DNA of 64,000 nucleotides. Origin: Chryseobacterium gleum (lineage in GTDB: Bacteria > Bacteroidota > Bacteroidia > Flavobacteriales > Schleiferiaceae). Position 1 is the stretch's first letter. Each line of letters starts with the position of its first letter. Shown here in pieces: positions 1 through 8,076 of the stretch. A program made the translations under genes and the position numbers. The stretch lies in assembly GCA_945883565.1 (NCBI GenBank), contig CAMCXO010000001.1:62001-126000 (forward strand), written 5' to 3'. The notes beneath the pieces were generated by a model that did no database searches, was not told the DNA's origin, and saw only the letters and a list, made by a program, of their open reading frames with translations.

Positions 1-1
1 A

Positions 2-523
2 CCCTTTTTTTTAGTCATTTTCTTGACGATTTTAATGGTTTTAGGGTCTCAGTTGCGTTGGAGCTTTGGTCCGGTACCTATTGTACTCACGACTATTCCT
101 TTGTACTATTCAATTCTTATATTGCCTTATTATTTTTCTGGCATTGTGCCATTGCTATTTTTGACTTTAGGGGCAATTGGATTACCAGTGTTTAGCAAAG
201 GCGGTGGGCTTTTAGAAACGCTTTCTGGTCCAACAGGTGGCTACTTAGTCGGTTTCGTTTTAGTGGGTTGGTTAGCTCCTCTCTCAAGACTATTGCCAAA
301 GCAAACTCGATCAATATGCCCACCTTTGTGGCTGGCCTTTTTGATTCTTCATCCTTCTGGTTTGATTTGGATGTATATTGCGCACAATGATGTTTGGTTT
401 AGTTTATTTCCCAATTATATTTGGCTATTATTGGCAGATTTGATCAAAATAACAATGGTTTGGTTTTTTTATAAGTATGTAAATGCGCCAAATCAAAAGT
501 TGCCAGTTAGTTCTAAACCTTGA
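2..523 (+). CDS. bioY: BioY-type biotin transporter, 5' end cut by window
   Basis: Membrane S-component of the biotin ECF transporter family, which takes up biotin across the inner membrane. Seen: hydrophobic segments throughout and the BioY signature around GGGLLETLSGPTGGYLVGF, preceded by a GPVPI stretch typical of the BioY N-terminus. The frame is open to the first base of the window, so the real start lies just upstream; internal TTG (23) and ATG (34) codons are not convincing starts. About 173 codons are visible, near the usual BioY length of 180-200, so only a few residues are missing. It ends 12 bases before the sugar transporter gene and may share its transcript. Family call is strong; transport mode (alone or with EcfAT) cannot be told. 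Confidence 0.88.
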   Translation, partial: PFFLVIFLTILMVLGSQLRWSFGPVPIVLTTIPLYYSILILPYYFSGIVPLLFLTLGAIGLPVFSKGGGLLETLSGPTGGYLVGFVLVGWLAPLSRLLPKQTRSICPPLWLAFLILHPSGLIWMYIAHNDVWFSLFPNYIWLLLADLIKITMVWFFYKYVNAPNQKLPVSSKP

Positions 524-535
524 ATTAAAACCAAG

Positions 536-2191
536 ATGCCCAATATTTCAGGAAATGCTGTTGAAGTAGACGAACCCAATATGGCTAAAGATACTAATTT
601 AAGTGCCTTAGGCATATTGGTTTTAGTTTTCTTTTTCTGGGGTTTTATTGCTGCCGGTAACGGCATTTTCATTCCTTTTTGTAAACATTTTTTTGAGTTA
701 GATCAATTTCAGTCTCAACTAATTGATTTTGCGTTTTACACGGCCTATTATTTTGGCGCATTAGTTCTTTTTATTGTTACAACTATAACAAAAAAGGATC
801 TTATCGGCATTTGGGGTTACAAAAACAGTATAATTTTTGGTTTACTTTTTTCGGCAATTGGAGCTTTGGTCATGATTCTAGCTGTTCAGAACAAAGAGTT
901 TATAGGCATGCTCACAGGCCTGTTCATGGTGGCTTTAGGGTTCTCACTTCAGCAAACAGCGGCTAATCCGTTTGCAATCCTTTTGGGTAACCCAAAAACA
1001 GGAGCCGATAGGGTTAATTTAGGTGGTGCGGTCAATTCTTTAGGAACCACAATAGGACCATTGGTTATTGCTTTTGCACTTTTCGGATCCACAGAGAGTT
1101 TAAGTGATGATCAAATTGCACACCTCGACTTAAATAAAGTTACTTGGATGTACTCAATTGTTGCACTTCTGTTTGTAGTAGCTGCATTGGTTTTTGTGAG
1201 CTCTAAGAAGGTTCCGTCAGGTAAATATACAGAGGCAATAGTACCGGCAAGTCGCGCACTAATGCTTATGCTATTTATGAGTGGATTTTTAATGATTTGC
1301 TTCGCTTTTGTTTTCGATACATATAAATCAACAACATCTTTGGAGAGTGATCAACTTGAATTTCAAAGAATTTCATGGCTTATTGCGGCCTTGCTTGGAA
1401 TCATTGGAATATTACTTTTCACATTAAAGGCTTCTAAGTCTAACGCACTTAGTTGGGGAGCTATGCAATTTCCTCAACTCATTTTGGGAATGTTAGGTGT
1501 TTTTGTTTATGTCGGTGTTGAGGTATCTATTGGAAGTAATCTGGGTGAATTACTTAAGAATGAGGAATTCGGTGGATTTCAAGCGAGTGAAATTGCACCA
1601 TTTATTAGTATGTATTGGGGGAGTTTGATGATAGGTAGATGGGCAGCGGCAGTTCATGTATTTAAGCTAAAGCCGCTCTTAAAAAAAGTTGCACTTATTA
1701 CTGTTCCACTTTTAGCTTTCATGGTTATAATAGCAGCTAACGTTGTAGCAAAGAAAAATGTCGACCATTTATGGGCTTATATTGTTCTTGTTTTTATTCA
1801 AATTTTAGGGTTTTTGTTTACAGGGAATAATCCAAATAGGGCTTTATTAGTGTTTTCAATATTTGGAATGACGTCGTTATTGGTAGGCTTGAACAGCTCA
1901 GGAATAACTACAGTGTATGCTTTTTTGGCGGGAGGCTTGGCATGCAGCATTATGTGGCCTGCTATTTTTAGTATGTCATTAATGGGATTAGGGAAATATA
2001 CTGCACAAGGAAGTGCATTTTTAATAATGATGATTTTAGGCGGAGGGGTTATACCTCCCATTCAAGGTAAGCTGGCAGATATTGTCGGCATTCATCAATC
2101 CTACTGGCTTGCTTTATTGGCTTTTGGTTATCTTGCGTTTTTCGCCATAAGGGTTCCTGCAATTTTGCGCAAACAATCTATCATTGAATGA
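536..2191 (+). CDS. MFS sugar:H+ symporter (FucP/FHS-like), probably for GlcNAc or hexose
   Basis: Inner-membrane major facilitator protein with about twelve hydrophobic segments. The N-terminal half (LGILVLVFFFWGFIAAGNGIF, then a LQQTAANPFAILLGNP stretch) resembles the fucose/glucose/galactose:H+ symporter family, whose members include GlcNAc transporters of Bacteroidota and Proteobacteria. At 551 residues it is longer than the usual 410-440, with extra length in the central loop region. An alternative start at 581 (MAKDTN) would remove a hydrophilic 15-residue leader. It overlaps the next gene by four bases (ATGA), a GH20 hexosaminidase, followed by a glycosylasparaginase. From that context, import of GlcNAc released outside or in the periplasm is the best guess; substrate is inferred only. 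Confidence 0.8.
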   Translation: MPNISGNAVEVDEPNMAKDTNLSALGILVLVFFFWGFIAAGNGIFIPFCKHFFELDQFQSQLIDFAFYTAYYFGALVLFIVTTITKKDLIGIWGYKNSIIFGLLFSAIGALVMILAVQNKEFIGMLTGLFMVALGFSLQQTAANPFAILLGNPKTGADRVNLGGAVNSLGTTIGPLVIAFALFGSTESLSDDQIAHLDLNKVTWMYSIVALLFVVAALVFVSSKKVPSGKYTEAIVPASRALMLMLFMSGFLMICFAFVFDTYKSTTSLESDQLEFQRISWLIAALLGIIGILLFTLKASKSNALSWGAMQFPQLILGMLGVFVYVGVEVSIGSNLGELLKNEEFGGFQASEIAPFISMYWGSLMIGRWAAAVHVFKLKPLLKKVALITVPLLAFMVIIAANVVAKKNVDHLWAYIVLVFIQILGFLFTGNNPNRALLVFSIFGMTSLLVGLNSSGITTVYAFLAGGLACSIMWPAIFSMSLMGLGKYTAQGSAFLIMMILGGGVIPPIQGKLADIVGIHQSYWLALLAFGYLAFFAIRVPAILRKQSIIE

Positions 2192-3759
2192 GAATAAGTC
2201 TCATCTTTAGCATAACTATGTGGGCAGTTTTAATTGGCGAAGCCAGTTTATTGGCGCAGATTTCTTTAATTCCTAAACCATTAGGCGTTGAATTAAAAGG
2301 CGGTTGGGTTTGTATTGACATCGATGAATTGGAAAAAAGAACAGTTCCTTCAAACCTTTTGTATGTTCAAGATTATCTTGTTAAAAATTTACCAAAGCCA
2401 CCTAAACAATTTAATCCTGTTCGAATTTCTATGCTCATTGAAGGCAGCTTAGAGAGGGAGTCCTATCGAATTGAATGCGACTCAAGTTCTGTTAAGTTAA
2501 TTGGAGGTGATGAAGCGGGATTATTTTATGCTGCTGTGAGTTTAGTTCAATTAGCCGCGCCAGAATATGGCCAAAGGCTTCCAAGCATTGTAGTGAGCGA
2601 TAAGGCTAGATTTAGTTGGAGAGGCATGCACCTAGATTGTAGTCGGCATTTTTTTTCTACAGAAGATATCAAACGCTTCTTAGACTTAATGGCTTTGTAC
2701 AAACTAAATGTTTTTCATTGGCATCTTACTGATGATCAAGGTTGGAGAATAGAAATTAAGAGATATCCAAATCTTACAAAAGCTGGCTCATACAGATCAG
2801 AAACTTTGATAGGAAGACCGTCAAGAAGTATGAGTTTTGATGCATTACCCCATAGTGGATTTTATACCCAAGAAGAGATTAAAGATATTGTTGAGTATGC
2901 CTCAAAACTTTTCATAACGGTTGTACCAGAAATTGAAATGCCCGGTCATAGTTTGGCAGCATTGGCAGCTTATCCAGAATTTTCTTGTACTGGAGGTCCA
3001 TTTGATCCAGCAAGATATTGGGGTGTTTTTGAGGATGTTTATTGTGCAGGAAACGATTCCGTTTTTCAGTTTATCGAAAATATTTTGACTGAAATAATGG
3101 AACTCTTTCCTGGAAAATATATTCACATCGGTGGTGATGAAACACCAATAACTCGTTGGCAGAATTGTGATAAATGTAAGAGTAGAATGAAGGATGAGAA
3201 TTTTGCAGATTTCGTTGAACTTCATGCCTATTTTTTAAAAAGAATAACAAAATTTCTGAAAAAAAATGAACGAGAACCCATTGGATGGGACGAAGTTTTA
3301 GATGGGGGAATAGCAAACAATATTACAGTTATGAGTTGGCGTGGTACCGAAGGAGGAGTTAAAGCCGTTAAGCTAGGAAGTAAGGTGATTATGAGCCCTA
3401 ATAAGCCTTATTACTTCGATCATTACCAAGCTCGACCTACTGCCTATGAGCCTTTAGCAATTGGAGGCTTGAATCAAGTACAGGACGTTTACAATTTTGA
3501 ACCTATGCCCGAAGGGTTAAATGAAAACGAGCAAGCCTTAATATTAGGTGCTCAAGGAAATATTTGGACAGAGTATATATGTACGTTTAATCAATTAACA
3601 TACATGGCTATTCCGCGTATGTTAGCGTTAAGTGAAACTTTATGGAGCTCGGCCGATCAGAAAAATTATGCGGATTTTGTAGACAGGTTTAGAATAAACA
3701 AAGTACTACTTGAAGAAAGGAGAATTCATTTTGCAAAACATGTGCTTAGCAAAAATTAA
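2188..3759 (+). CDS. GH20 beta-N-acetylhexosaminidase, exported
   Basis: Glycoside hydrolase family 20 enzyme that removes terminal GlcNAc/GalNAc by substrate-assisted catalysis. Seen: an N-terminal signal peptide (about residues 1-23, hydrophobic then LAQ), a GH20b-like domain to about residue 125, then the catalytic barrel starting at WRGMHLDCSRHFF, with HWHLTDDQGWR and the catalytic Asp317-Glu318 pair in HIGGDETP. The C-terminal WTEYI and the DHYQ stretch match the substrate pocket. 523 residues is normal for a short bacterial GH20. The start ATG overlaps the stop of the symporter gene, and the glycosylasparaginase gene begins two bases after its stop, so the three are translated together. 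No lipobox is seen, so the protein is probably periplasmic or secreted. Confidence 0.93.
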   Translation: MRISLIFSITMWAVLIGEASLLAQISLIPKPLGVELKGGWVCIDIDELEKRTVPSNLLYVQDYLVKNLPKPPKQFNPVRISMLIEGSLERESYRIECDSSSVKLIGGDEAGLFYAAVSLVQLAAPEYGQRLPSIVVSDKARFSWRGMHLDCSRHFFSTEDIKRFLDLMALYKLNVFHWHLTDDQGWRIEIKRYPNLTKAGSYRSETLIGRPSRSMSFDALPHSGFYTQEEIKDIVEYASKLFITVVPEIEMPGHSLAALAAYPEFSCTGGPFDPARYWGVFEDVYCAGNDSVFQFIENILTEIMELFPGKYIHIGGDETPITRWQNCDKCKSRMKDENFADFVELHAYFLKRITKFLKKNEREPIGWDEVLDGGIANNITVMSWRGTEGGVKAVKLGSKVIMSPNKPYYFDHYQARPTAYEPLAIGGLNQVQDVYNFEPMPEGLNENEQALILGAQGNIWTEYICTFNQLTYMAIPRMLALSETLWSSADQKNYADFVDRFRINKVLLEERRIHFAKHVLSKN

Positions 3760-3761
3760 AT

Positions 3762-4757
3762 ATGCAGAATAGAAGACTTTTCTTATGGAATGCAATTTTA
3801 GGAGGTTTTGGTATTGGACTTTTAAATTCATTTAAGGTTAATGCCAAACCCAATGAAAAAAGAATAACTATAAATAAGCCATTAGTTATTTCCACTTGGC
3901 GTTTTGGACTTGAGGCGAATGCAATTGCATGGAAAATACTTTCAGAAAATGGATGGGCCTTGGATGCTGTAGAATTGGGTGTTAAGCATGTTGAAGACGA
4001 TCCTAAGGAAAGAAGCGTTGGCCTTGGTGGTCGTCCAGATCGCGATGGAAAAGTTACACTCGATGCTTGCATAATGGATGAAAAGTCCAATATAGGTTCG
4101 GTGGCTTGTTTGCAGAACATTAAAAATCCAATTTCGGTTGCTCGAAAAGTTATGGAGAGTACGCCTCATGTAATGCTTTGTGCTGAGGGGGCTCTACAAT
4201 TTGCTTTGGAAATGGGATTTATTGAAGAGAATTTATTAACAAGTGACTCTGAGTTAGAATGGGAAGATTGGAAAAAGCAGAGTCAGTATTTGCCTAAAGT
4301 GAATATTGAAAACCATGACACCATAGGAATGTTGGCGTTAGATAATTCAGGAAGGCTTTCCGGAGCTTGTTCAACAAGCGGTATGGCGTATAAAATGCAT
4401 GGGCGAATAGGCGATTCTCCAATTATTGGGGCTGGTTTATATGTCGATGGAGAAGTTGGGGCTGCAACGGCATCTGGTCATGGTGAAGAAATAATTCGAA
4501 TCACAGGCTCTCATTTGGTGGTTGAACTGATGAGAAATGGATTAAGCCCTAAAGAGGCCTGCAAAGAAGCAGTACTTAGAATTTCTAATAAATTCAAATT
4601 AAGAGCTTTTGATAAAACACACACACAAATTGGGTTTTTAGCTGTTGACCGCTTTGGGAATTTTGGTGCATTTGCTCTAAAGCCCGGCTTTAATTATGCG
4701 GTTTACGAAGTTTCAGGACCAAAATTATTGAACGCCGAATATTTGGAGGCTTGGTAA
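3762..4757 (+). CDS. Glycosylasparaginase (N4-GlcNAc-asparaginase), Ntn hydrolase
   Basis: Cleaves the GlcNAc-Asn bond left after an N-glycan has been trimmed, giving aspartate and aminoglucose. Seen: the autoprocessing site and nucleophile in NHDTIG, with Thr187 predicted to become the N-terminal residue of the beta chain, followed by GRIGDSPIIGAGLY and the ATASGHGEE segment that line the active site in characterised Flavobacterium/Elizabethkingia enzymes. The N-terminus carries a twin-arginine-like signal (NRRLFLW, then a hydrophobic stretch), suggesting export in the folded state, although Ntn precursors also fold before processing. 331 residues is the expected length. Third gene of the symporter-hexosaminidase operon; context supports N-glycan salvage. 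The following 145 bases lead to the tetR promoter. Confidence 0.92.
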   Translation: MQNRRLFLWNAILGGFGIGLLNSFKVNAKPNEKRITINKPLVISTWRFGLEANAIAWKILSENGWALDAVELGVKHVEDDPKERSVGLGGRPDRDGKVTLDACIMDEKSNIGSVACLQNIKNPISVARKVMESTPHVMLCAEGALQFALEMGFIEENLLTSDSELEWEDWKKQSQYLPKVNIENHDTIGMLALDNSGRLSGACSTSGMAYKMHGRIGDSPIIGAGLYVDGEVGAATASGHGEEIIRITGSHLVVELMRNGLSPKEACKEAVLRISNKFKLRAFDKTHTQIGFLAVDRFGNFGAFALKPGFNYAVYEVSGPKLLNAEYLEAW

Positions 4758-4859
4758 TTATGTCTTTTATAAGGGTTTGATTTATAATTTATTCTTTATA
4801 AAGCTATAATTTTTACTGATAAATTATCTATTTATTAACATTTCTTTTTTGGAAACGCA

Positions 4860-4891
4860 TTGTACGACCAAAGTTTCCTGATATACATTTG
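4860..4891 (+). promoter_or_regulatory. Bacteroidota-type promoter for the tetR-RND operon
   Basis: A -7 box TACATTTG (4884-4891) matches TAnnTTTG exactly; a TTG at 4860-4862 lies 21 bases upstream as a -33 element. The start codon of the TetR gene follows 11 bases after the -7 box, so the leader would be very short. The box match is exact; use in vivo is inferred. Confidence 0.5.
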
Positions 4892-4902
4892 CGGCAATTT
4901 AA

Positions 4903-5535
4903 ATGAGTCTAACTACATCATATTATCCATCGAGTGCTTTGGAAAGCTTGCTTTCAAAAAGCATAGAACTGTTTGTATGCAAGGGTATTAAAGAGATTAC
5001 GATGGATGATATTGCCCAAAATATGGGAATTTCAAAAAAAACGCTTTACCGCTTGGTTCGCACAAAGGAACAGTTGGTTGGGGAGTGCTGCCAATTTTCG
5101 CTAGCAGAAGTTTTTCAAAAAATAAAGTTAGAAAGTGAAAAAGCGGCGAATGCTATAGATGAGCTGCTGCGGATTGATAAACTCATGCGTGACAAAATAG
5201 GCTCTCAATTTCACACCATCGAAAGTGATATTAAACACTTGTATCCGGAGGTTTATGTTATATTATCTGAAAACAGGCGAAGTTTGGTTCTGGATTTACA
5301 AGTAAAAAACCTTAGGAGAGGCATTTTAGAAGGGTTTTATAGAGCAGATATAAATGTTGAAATTTTAGCATACTTATATTACACAAAACTTCATGCTTTA
5401 ATGTCAGAAGGCCTTCAATGTGGCGATGTGAATGGAGTTGCCTTAATATTAAATCAAGCTCTACATTATCATATTAGGGGCATTGCAACACTAAAGGGAT
5501 TGGATTACTTAGAAAACGAAAAAACAGCTAAATAG
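4903..5535 (+). CDS. TetR/AcrR-family transcriptional regulator of the efflux operon
   Basis: One-component repressor. Seen: N-terminal helix-turn-helix (about residues 28-60) with ITMDDIAQNMGISKKTLYR, the typical TetR recognition segment, followed by an all-helical ligand domain of about 140 residues without recognisable sequence motifs. 210 residues is standard. It is the first gene of an operon with tolC-, mfp- and RND-permease genes; only three bases separate its stop from the next start. By family precedent it would repress its own operon and be released by a pump substrate. No clear inverted-repeat operator could be picked out by eye in the 100 bases upstream. Confidence 0.88.
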   Translation: MSLTTSYYPSSALESLLSKSIELFVCKGIKEITMDDIAQNMGISKKTLYRLVRTKEQLVGECCQFSLAEVFQKIKLESEKAANAIDELLRIDKLMRDKIGSQFHTIESDIKHLYPEVYVILSENRRSLVLDLQVKNLRRGILEGFYRADINVEILAYLYYTKLHALMSEGLQCGDVNGVALILNQALHYHIRGIATLKGLDYLENEKTAK

Positions 5536-5538
5536 GAC

Positions 5539-6873
5539 ATGAAAAACAAAGTCTTTTGGTTTGCTCTAATGATAATTACGAATGTGGTTCATGCACAAAC
5601 TACCATGTCATTATCGGAAGCTCAATTATATGCTGCCAATAATAGTTATTTGGTTAAAACTTCTGAGCTTGAAATAGAAAAAGCAAATAAACAATTATGG
5701 GAGATAACGGCTATTGGTTTACCCCAAATTAAAGCCAATGTGGATTATTCCTATAGCCCACAAATTCCGCAACAGCCTATACCAGCTGAATTTTTTGGTG
5801 GCCAACCCGGTGAATTCGTAGCCGTAGCCTTTGGCGTTGAACATAATTCTCAAGCCAGTGTGGCCTTAAATCAATTGATTTTCGACGGTGCTTACTTATT
5901 GGCAAGGAAAGGCTCTGAGTTGTTGAAGAAAATAAGATATAATGAATATGAAAAAACAAAAGTGGATGTAAAAGAAGCTGTATCGCAAGCTTATTTTAAT
6001 GCATCTTTAGCATTTGAAGCGGAAAAGATTATCGAAAATAATCTCGAATTGTTGAATAACAACTTGAAAGAGGTGACAGCCCTTTTTGATGCCGGATTTG
6101 TAGAAGAACAAGATGCGGAACAACTAGAGTATTTGGTTAACAGTTTACAATCTGATTTAGAGAATGTAAGAAGGAGTAAAACACTTTCTCTTGAATTACT
6201 AAAATTCACTATTGGAATGCCTTTAGAAGTAGATTTGGAGTTAAGCGAGAATTTAACAGTGTTAAATGATCAAATTGTGGTTTCCGAATTAATTCAAAGC
6301 GAATCATATGACTTTTCGAATAATGTAAATTTTAAGCTAATCAGCAATCAAGAAATTGGAGCCACTTTAGCCTTGAAACGTGAGAGTTGGAGTTTTGCTC
6401 CTGTTGTAAGTGGATTCATTAGTCACAGCCAAAGTAGTTTTAGTAATGATGGGTTTAATCTTTTTAACTACAATCAGTATTGGATTCCTGCTACTGTAAT
6501 GGGTTTTAATGTTTCTGTGCCTTTGTTCACTAGCGGTCAACGGCTCATGCGCGTTGCTCAAGCCAAAATTGAATTGAAAGAAGTACAATTAGCCAAATTC
6601 CAAATTAGCGAGTCGTTAAAACTAGAATTCAATAAAGCCAAAAGTGACTATCTATATGCTTTGGAAAAGCTAAAAAATGAAGAGCGAAATAAAAACATTA
6701 GTAACAGCATTTTAAAGAAAACTTTAGTGAAGTATTCGGAAGGCTTGTCAAGCAGTTTAGATGTTACTCAAGTTCAAAACCAATATTTAGCAACTGAAAA
6801 TTCCTATTTGAATTCATTGCTTAATGTATTAATTGCTAAATCAAAATTAGAGAGACTAGCAGGACGAAATTAA
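5539..6873 (+). CDS. TolC-family outer membrane efflux protein
   Basis: Outer-membrane channel of a tripartite efflux pump. Seen: signal peptide ending about VHAQ (residue 20), SLSEAQLYAANNS start typical of the OEP family, two internally similar halves rich in long amphipathic helices (for example AEKIIENNLELLNNNLKEV and the C-terminal LNSLLNVLIAKSKLERL), with short beta-strand stretches between. 444 residues fits. It sits between the tetR and adaptor genes, 25 bases before the latter. Substrate range is not evident. Confidence 0.9.
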   Translation: MKNKVFWFALMIITNVVHAQTTMSLSEAQLYAANNSYLVKTSELEIEKANKQLWEITAIGLPQIKANVDYSYSPQIPQQPIPAEFFGGQPGEFVAVAFGVEHNSQASVALNQLIFDGAYLLARKGSELLKKIRYNEYEKTKVDVKEAVSQAYFNASLAFEAEKIIENNLELLNNNLKEVTALFDAGFVEEQDAEQLEYLVNSLQSDLENVRRSKTLSLELLKFTIGMPLEVDLELSENLTVLNDQIVVSELIQSESYDFSNNVNFKLISNQEIGATLALKRESWSFAPVVSGFISHSQSSFSNDGFNLFNYNQYWIPATVMGFNVSVPLFTSGQRLMRVAQAKIELKEVQLAKFQISESLKLEFNKAKSDYLYALEKLKNEERNKNISNSILKKTLVKYSEGLSSSLDVTQVQNQYLATENSYLNSLLNVLIAKSKLERLAGRN

Positions 6874-6898
6874 ACACAATAAAGCACATTTAGAAACA

Positions 6899-8065
6899 AT
6901 GAAGAACAAAACAACAATCAGTCTAGTAAAGTTAGCTTTATTTAGTACAGCAATATCATTCTTGGTTTTTGCATGTAATTCAACTAAATCCAAAAATGAT
7001 GAACTTTCGGTCATGGTATCAGAAAGAGACTCATTAATTACTTTAAAAGATAAAATAAATTTGCGTTTAGGTGAATTGGAGGAAGGAATAGCCAACCTAG
7101 ATACCAGTAGACGATTGGCATTGGTGACGGTGGTAGAGTCAAAGCAAGATACGTTTGAGCATTTTGTAAATGTACTGGGCGAAGTACAAGCTGAGAAGAA
7201 TGCGGAAATTTTCCCTGAAACACCTGGAACTATTAGAGCCATTTATGTTAAAGTAGGGCAGTACGTGAATAAAAATGACTTGCTCCTTGGATTAGACACA
7301 GAAGTGATTAAAAGGAGTCTTGATGAAGTTAATGTTCAGCTAGATTTAGCTAAAACAGTTTTTGAAAAAAGAAAGCGATTGTGGGACCAAAAAATTGGAT
7401 CAGAAATTGAATATCTACAAGCAAAAAACCAGCTTGAAAGCCTTGAAAGCAGACGATCAACTTTAAGAGCTCAGCTGGCTTTAAGTGAAATTAGAGCGCC
7501 TTTCGCTGGGTTTGTTGACATTGTTAACAGTAAGGTTGGTGAATTGGCTTCGCCTCAAATGCCGGTTATGCGTCTTGTTGCTTTAGATGAAATTTATTTA
7601 GAGGCAGATTTGAGTGAGGTGTATTTGTCAAAAGTGAAAAAAGGAACCCCGGTTCGAATCGAATTTCCCGGCTTAGGAATGGTTGTAGTAGATAAAATTG
7701 ATCAAGTTAGTAATTTTATACGGTCTGAGAATCGAACATTCAGAATAAGAGTTGAATTAGAAAATAGAGATAATATTCTTAAGCCTAATTTAATGGCAAA
7801 TTTACGAATTCAGGATTACCGTGCCGATTCTGCTTTTGTTTTGCCAAACCGTGTTATTCAACAAGCGCCAGACGGCCGGAGTTATGTTTATGTTGTAGAA
7901 TTAAATAAGGACGATGTGGGAATGGTGCGTAAGCAATATGTTGAAACGGGTATGAGTACCGGTGCCATTACAGAAATCATAAGCGGTTTAAAAGGTGGTG
8001 AAAAAGTTATAGATAAAGGCGCCCGTGTTATTAAAGAAAACGAACGAGTGAAAATTAGCGCTTAA
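6899..8065 (+). CDS. RND efflux periplasmic adaptor (membrane fusion) lipoprotein
   Basis: Periplasmic adaptor joining the RND permease to the TolC channel. Seen: signal with a lipobox-like VFACNS (Cys about residue 26), so probably lipid-anchored in the inner membrane; a short coiled coil right after the anchor (about 35-65), then the barrel-sandwich half motif EIFPETPGTIRAIYVKVGQYV, an alpha-hairpin of about 70 residues, the second half SEIRAPFAGFVDIV, and a beta-barrel domain. 388 residues is typical. The extra coiled coil between lipid anchor and lipoyl domain is common in Bacteroidota adaptors. It is followed after 11 bases by the permease gene. Confidence 0.92.
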   Translation: MKNKTTISLVKLALFSTAISFLVFACNSTKSKNDELSVMVSERDSLITLKDKINLRLGELEEGIANLDTSRRLALVTVVESKQDTFEHFVNVLGEVQAEKNAEIFPETPGTIRAIYVKVGQYVNKNDLLLGLDTEVIKRSLDEVNVQLDLAKTVFEKRKRLWDQKIGSEIEYLQAKNQLESLESRRSTLRAQLALSEIRAPFAGFVDIVNSKVGELASPQMPVMRLVALDEIYLEADLSEVYLSKVKKGTPVRIEFPGLGMVVVDKIDQVSNFIRSENRTFRIRVELENRDNILKPNLMANLRIQDYRADSAFVLPNRVIQQAPDGRSYVYVVELNKDDVGMVRKQYVETGMSTGAITEIISGLKGGEKVIDKGARVIKENERVKISA

Positions 8066-8076
8066 GCTGAAAAATT

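Noticed and set aside
2902-3316. Frames of 81-107 codons antisense to the GH20 gene
   Set aside because: Shadows of a strongly supported coding region; no protein-like signal.
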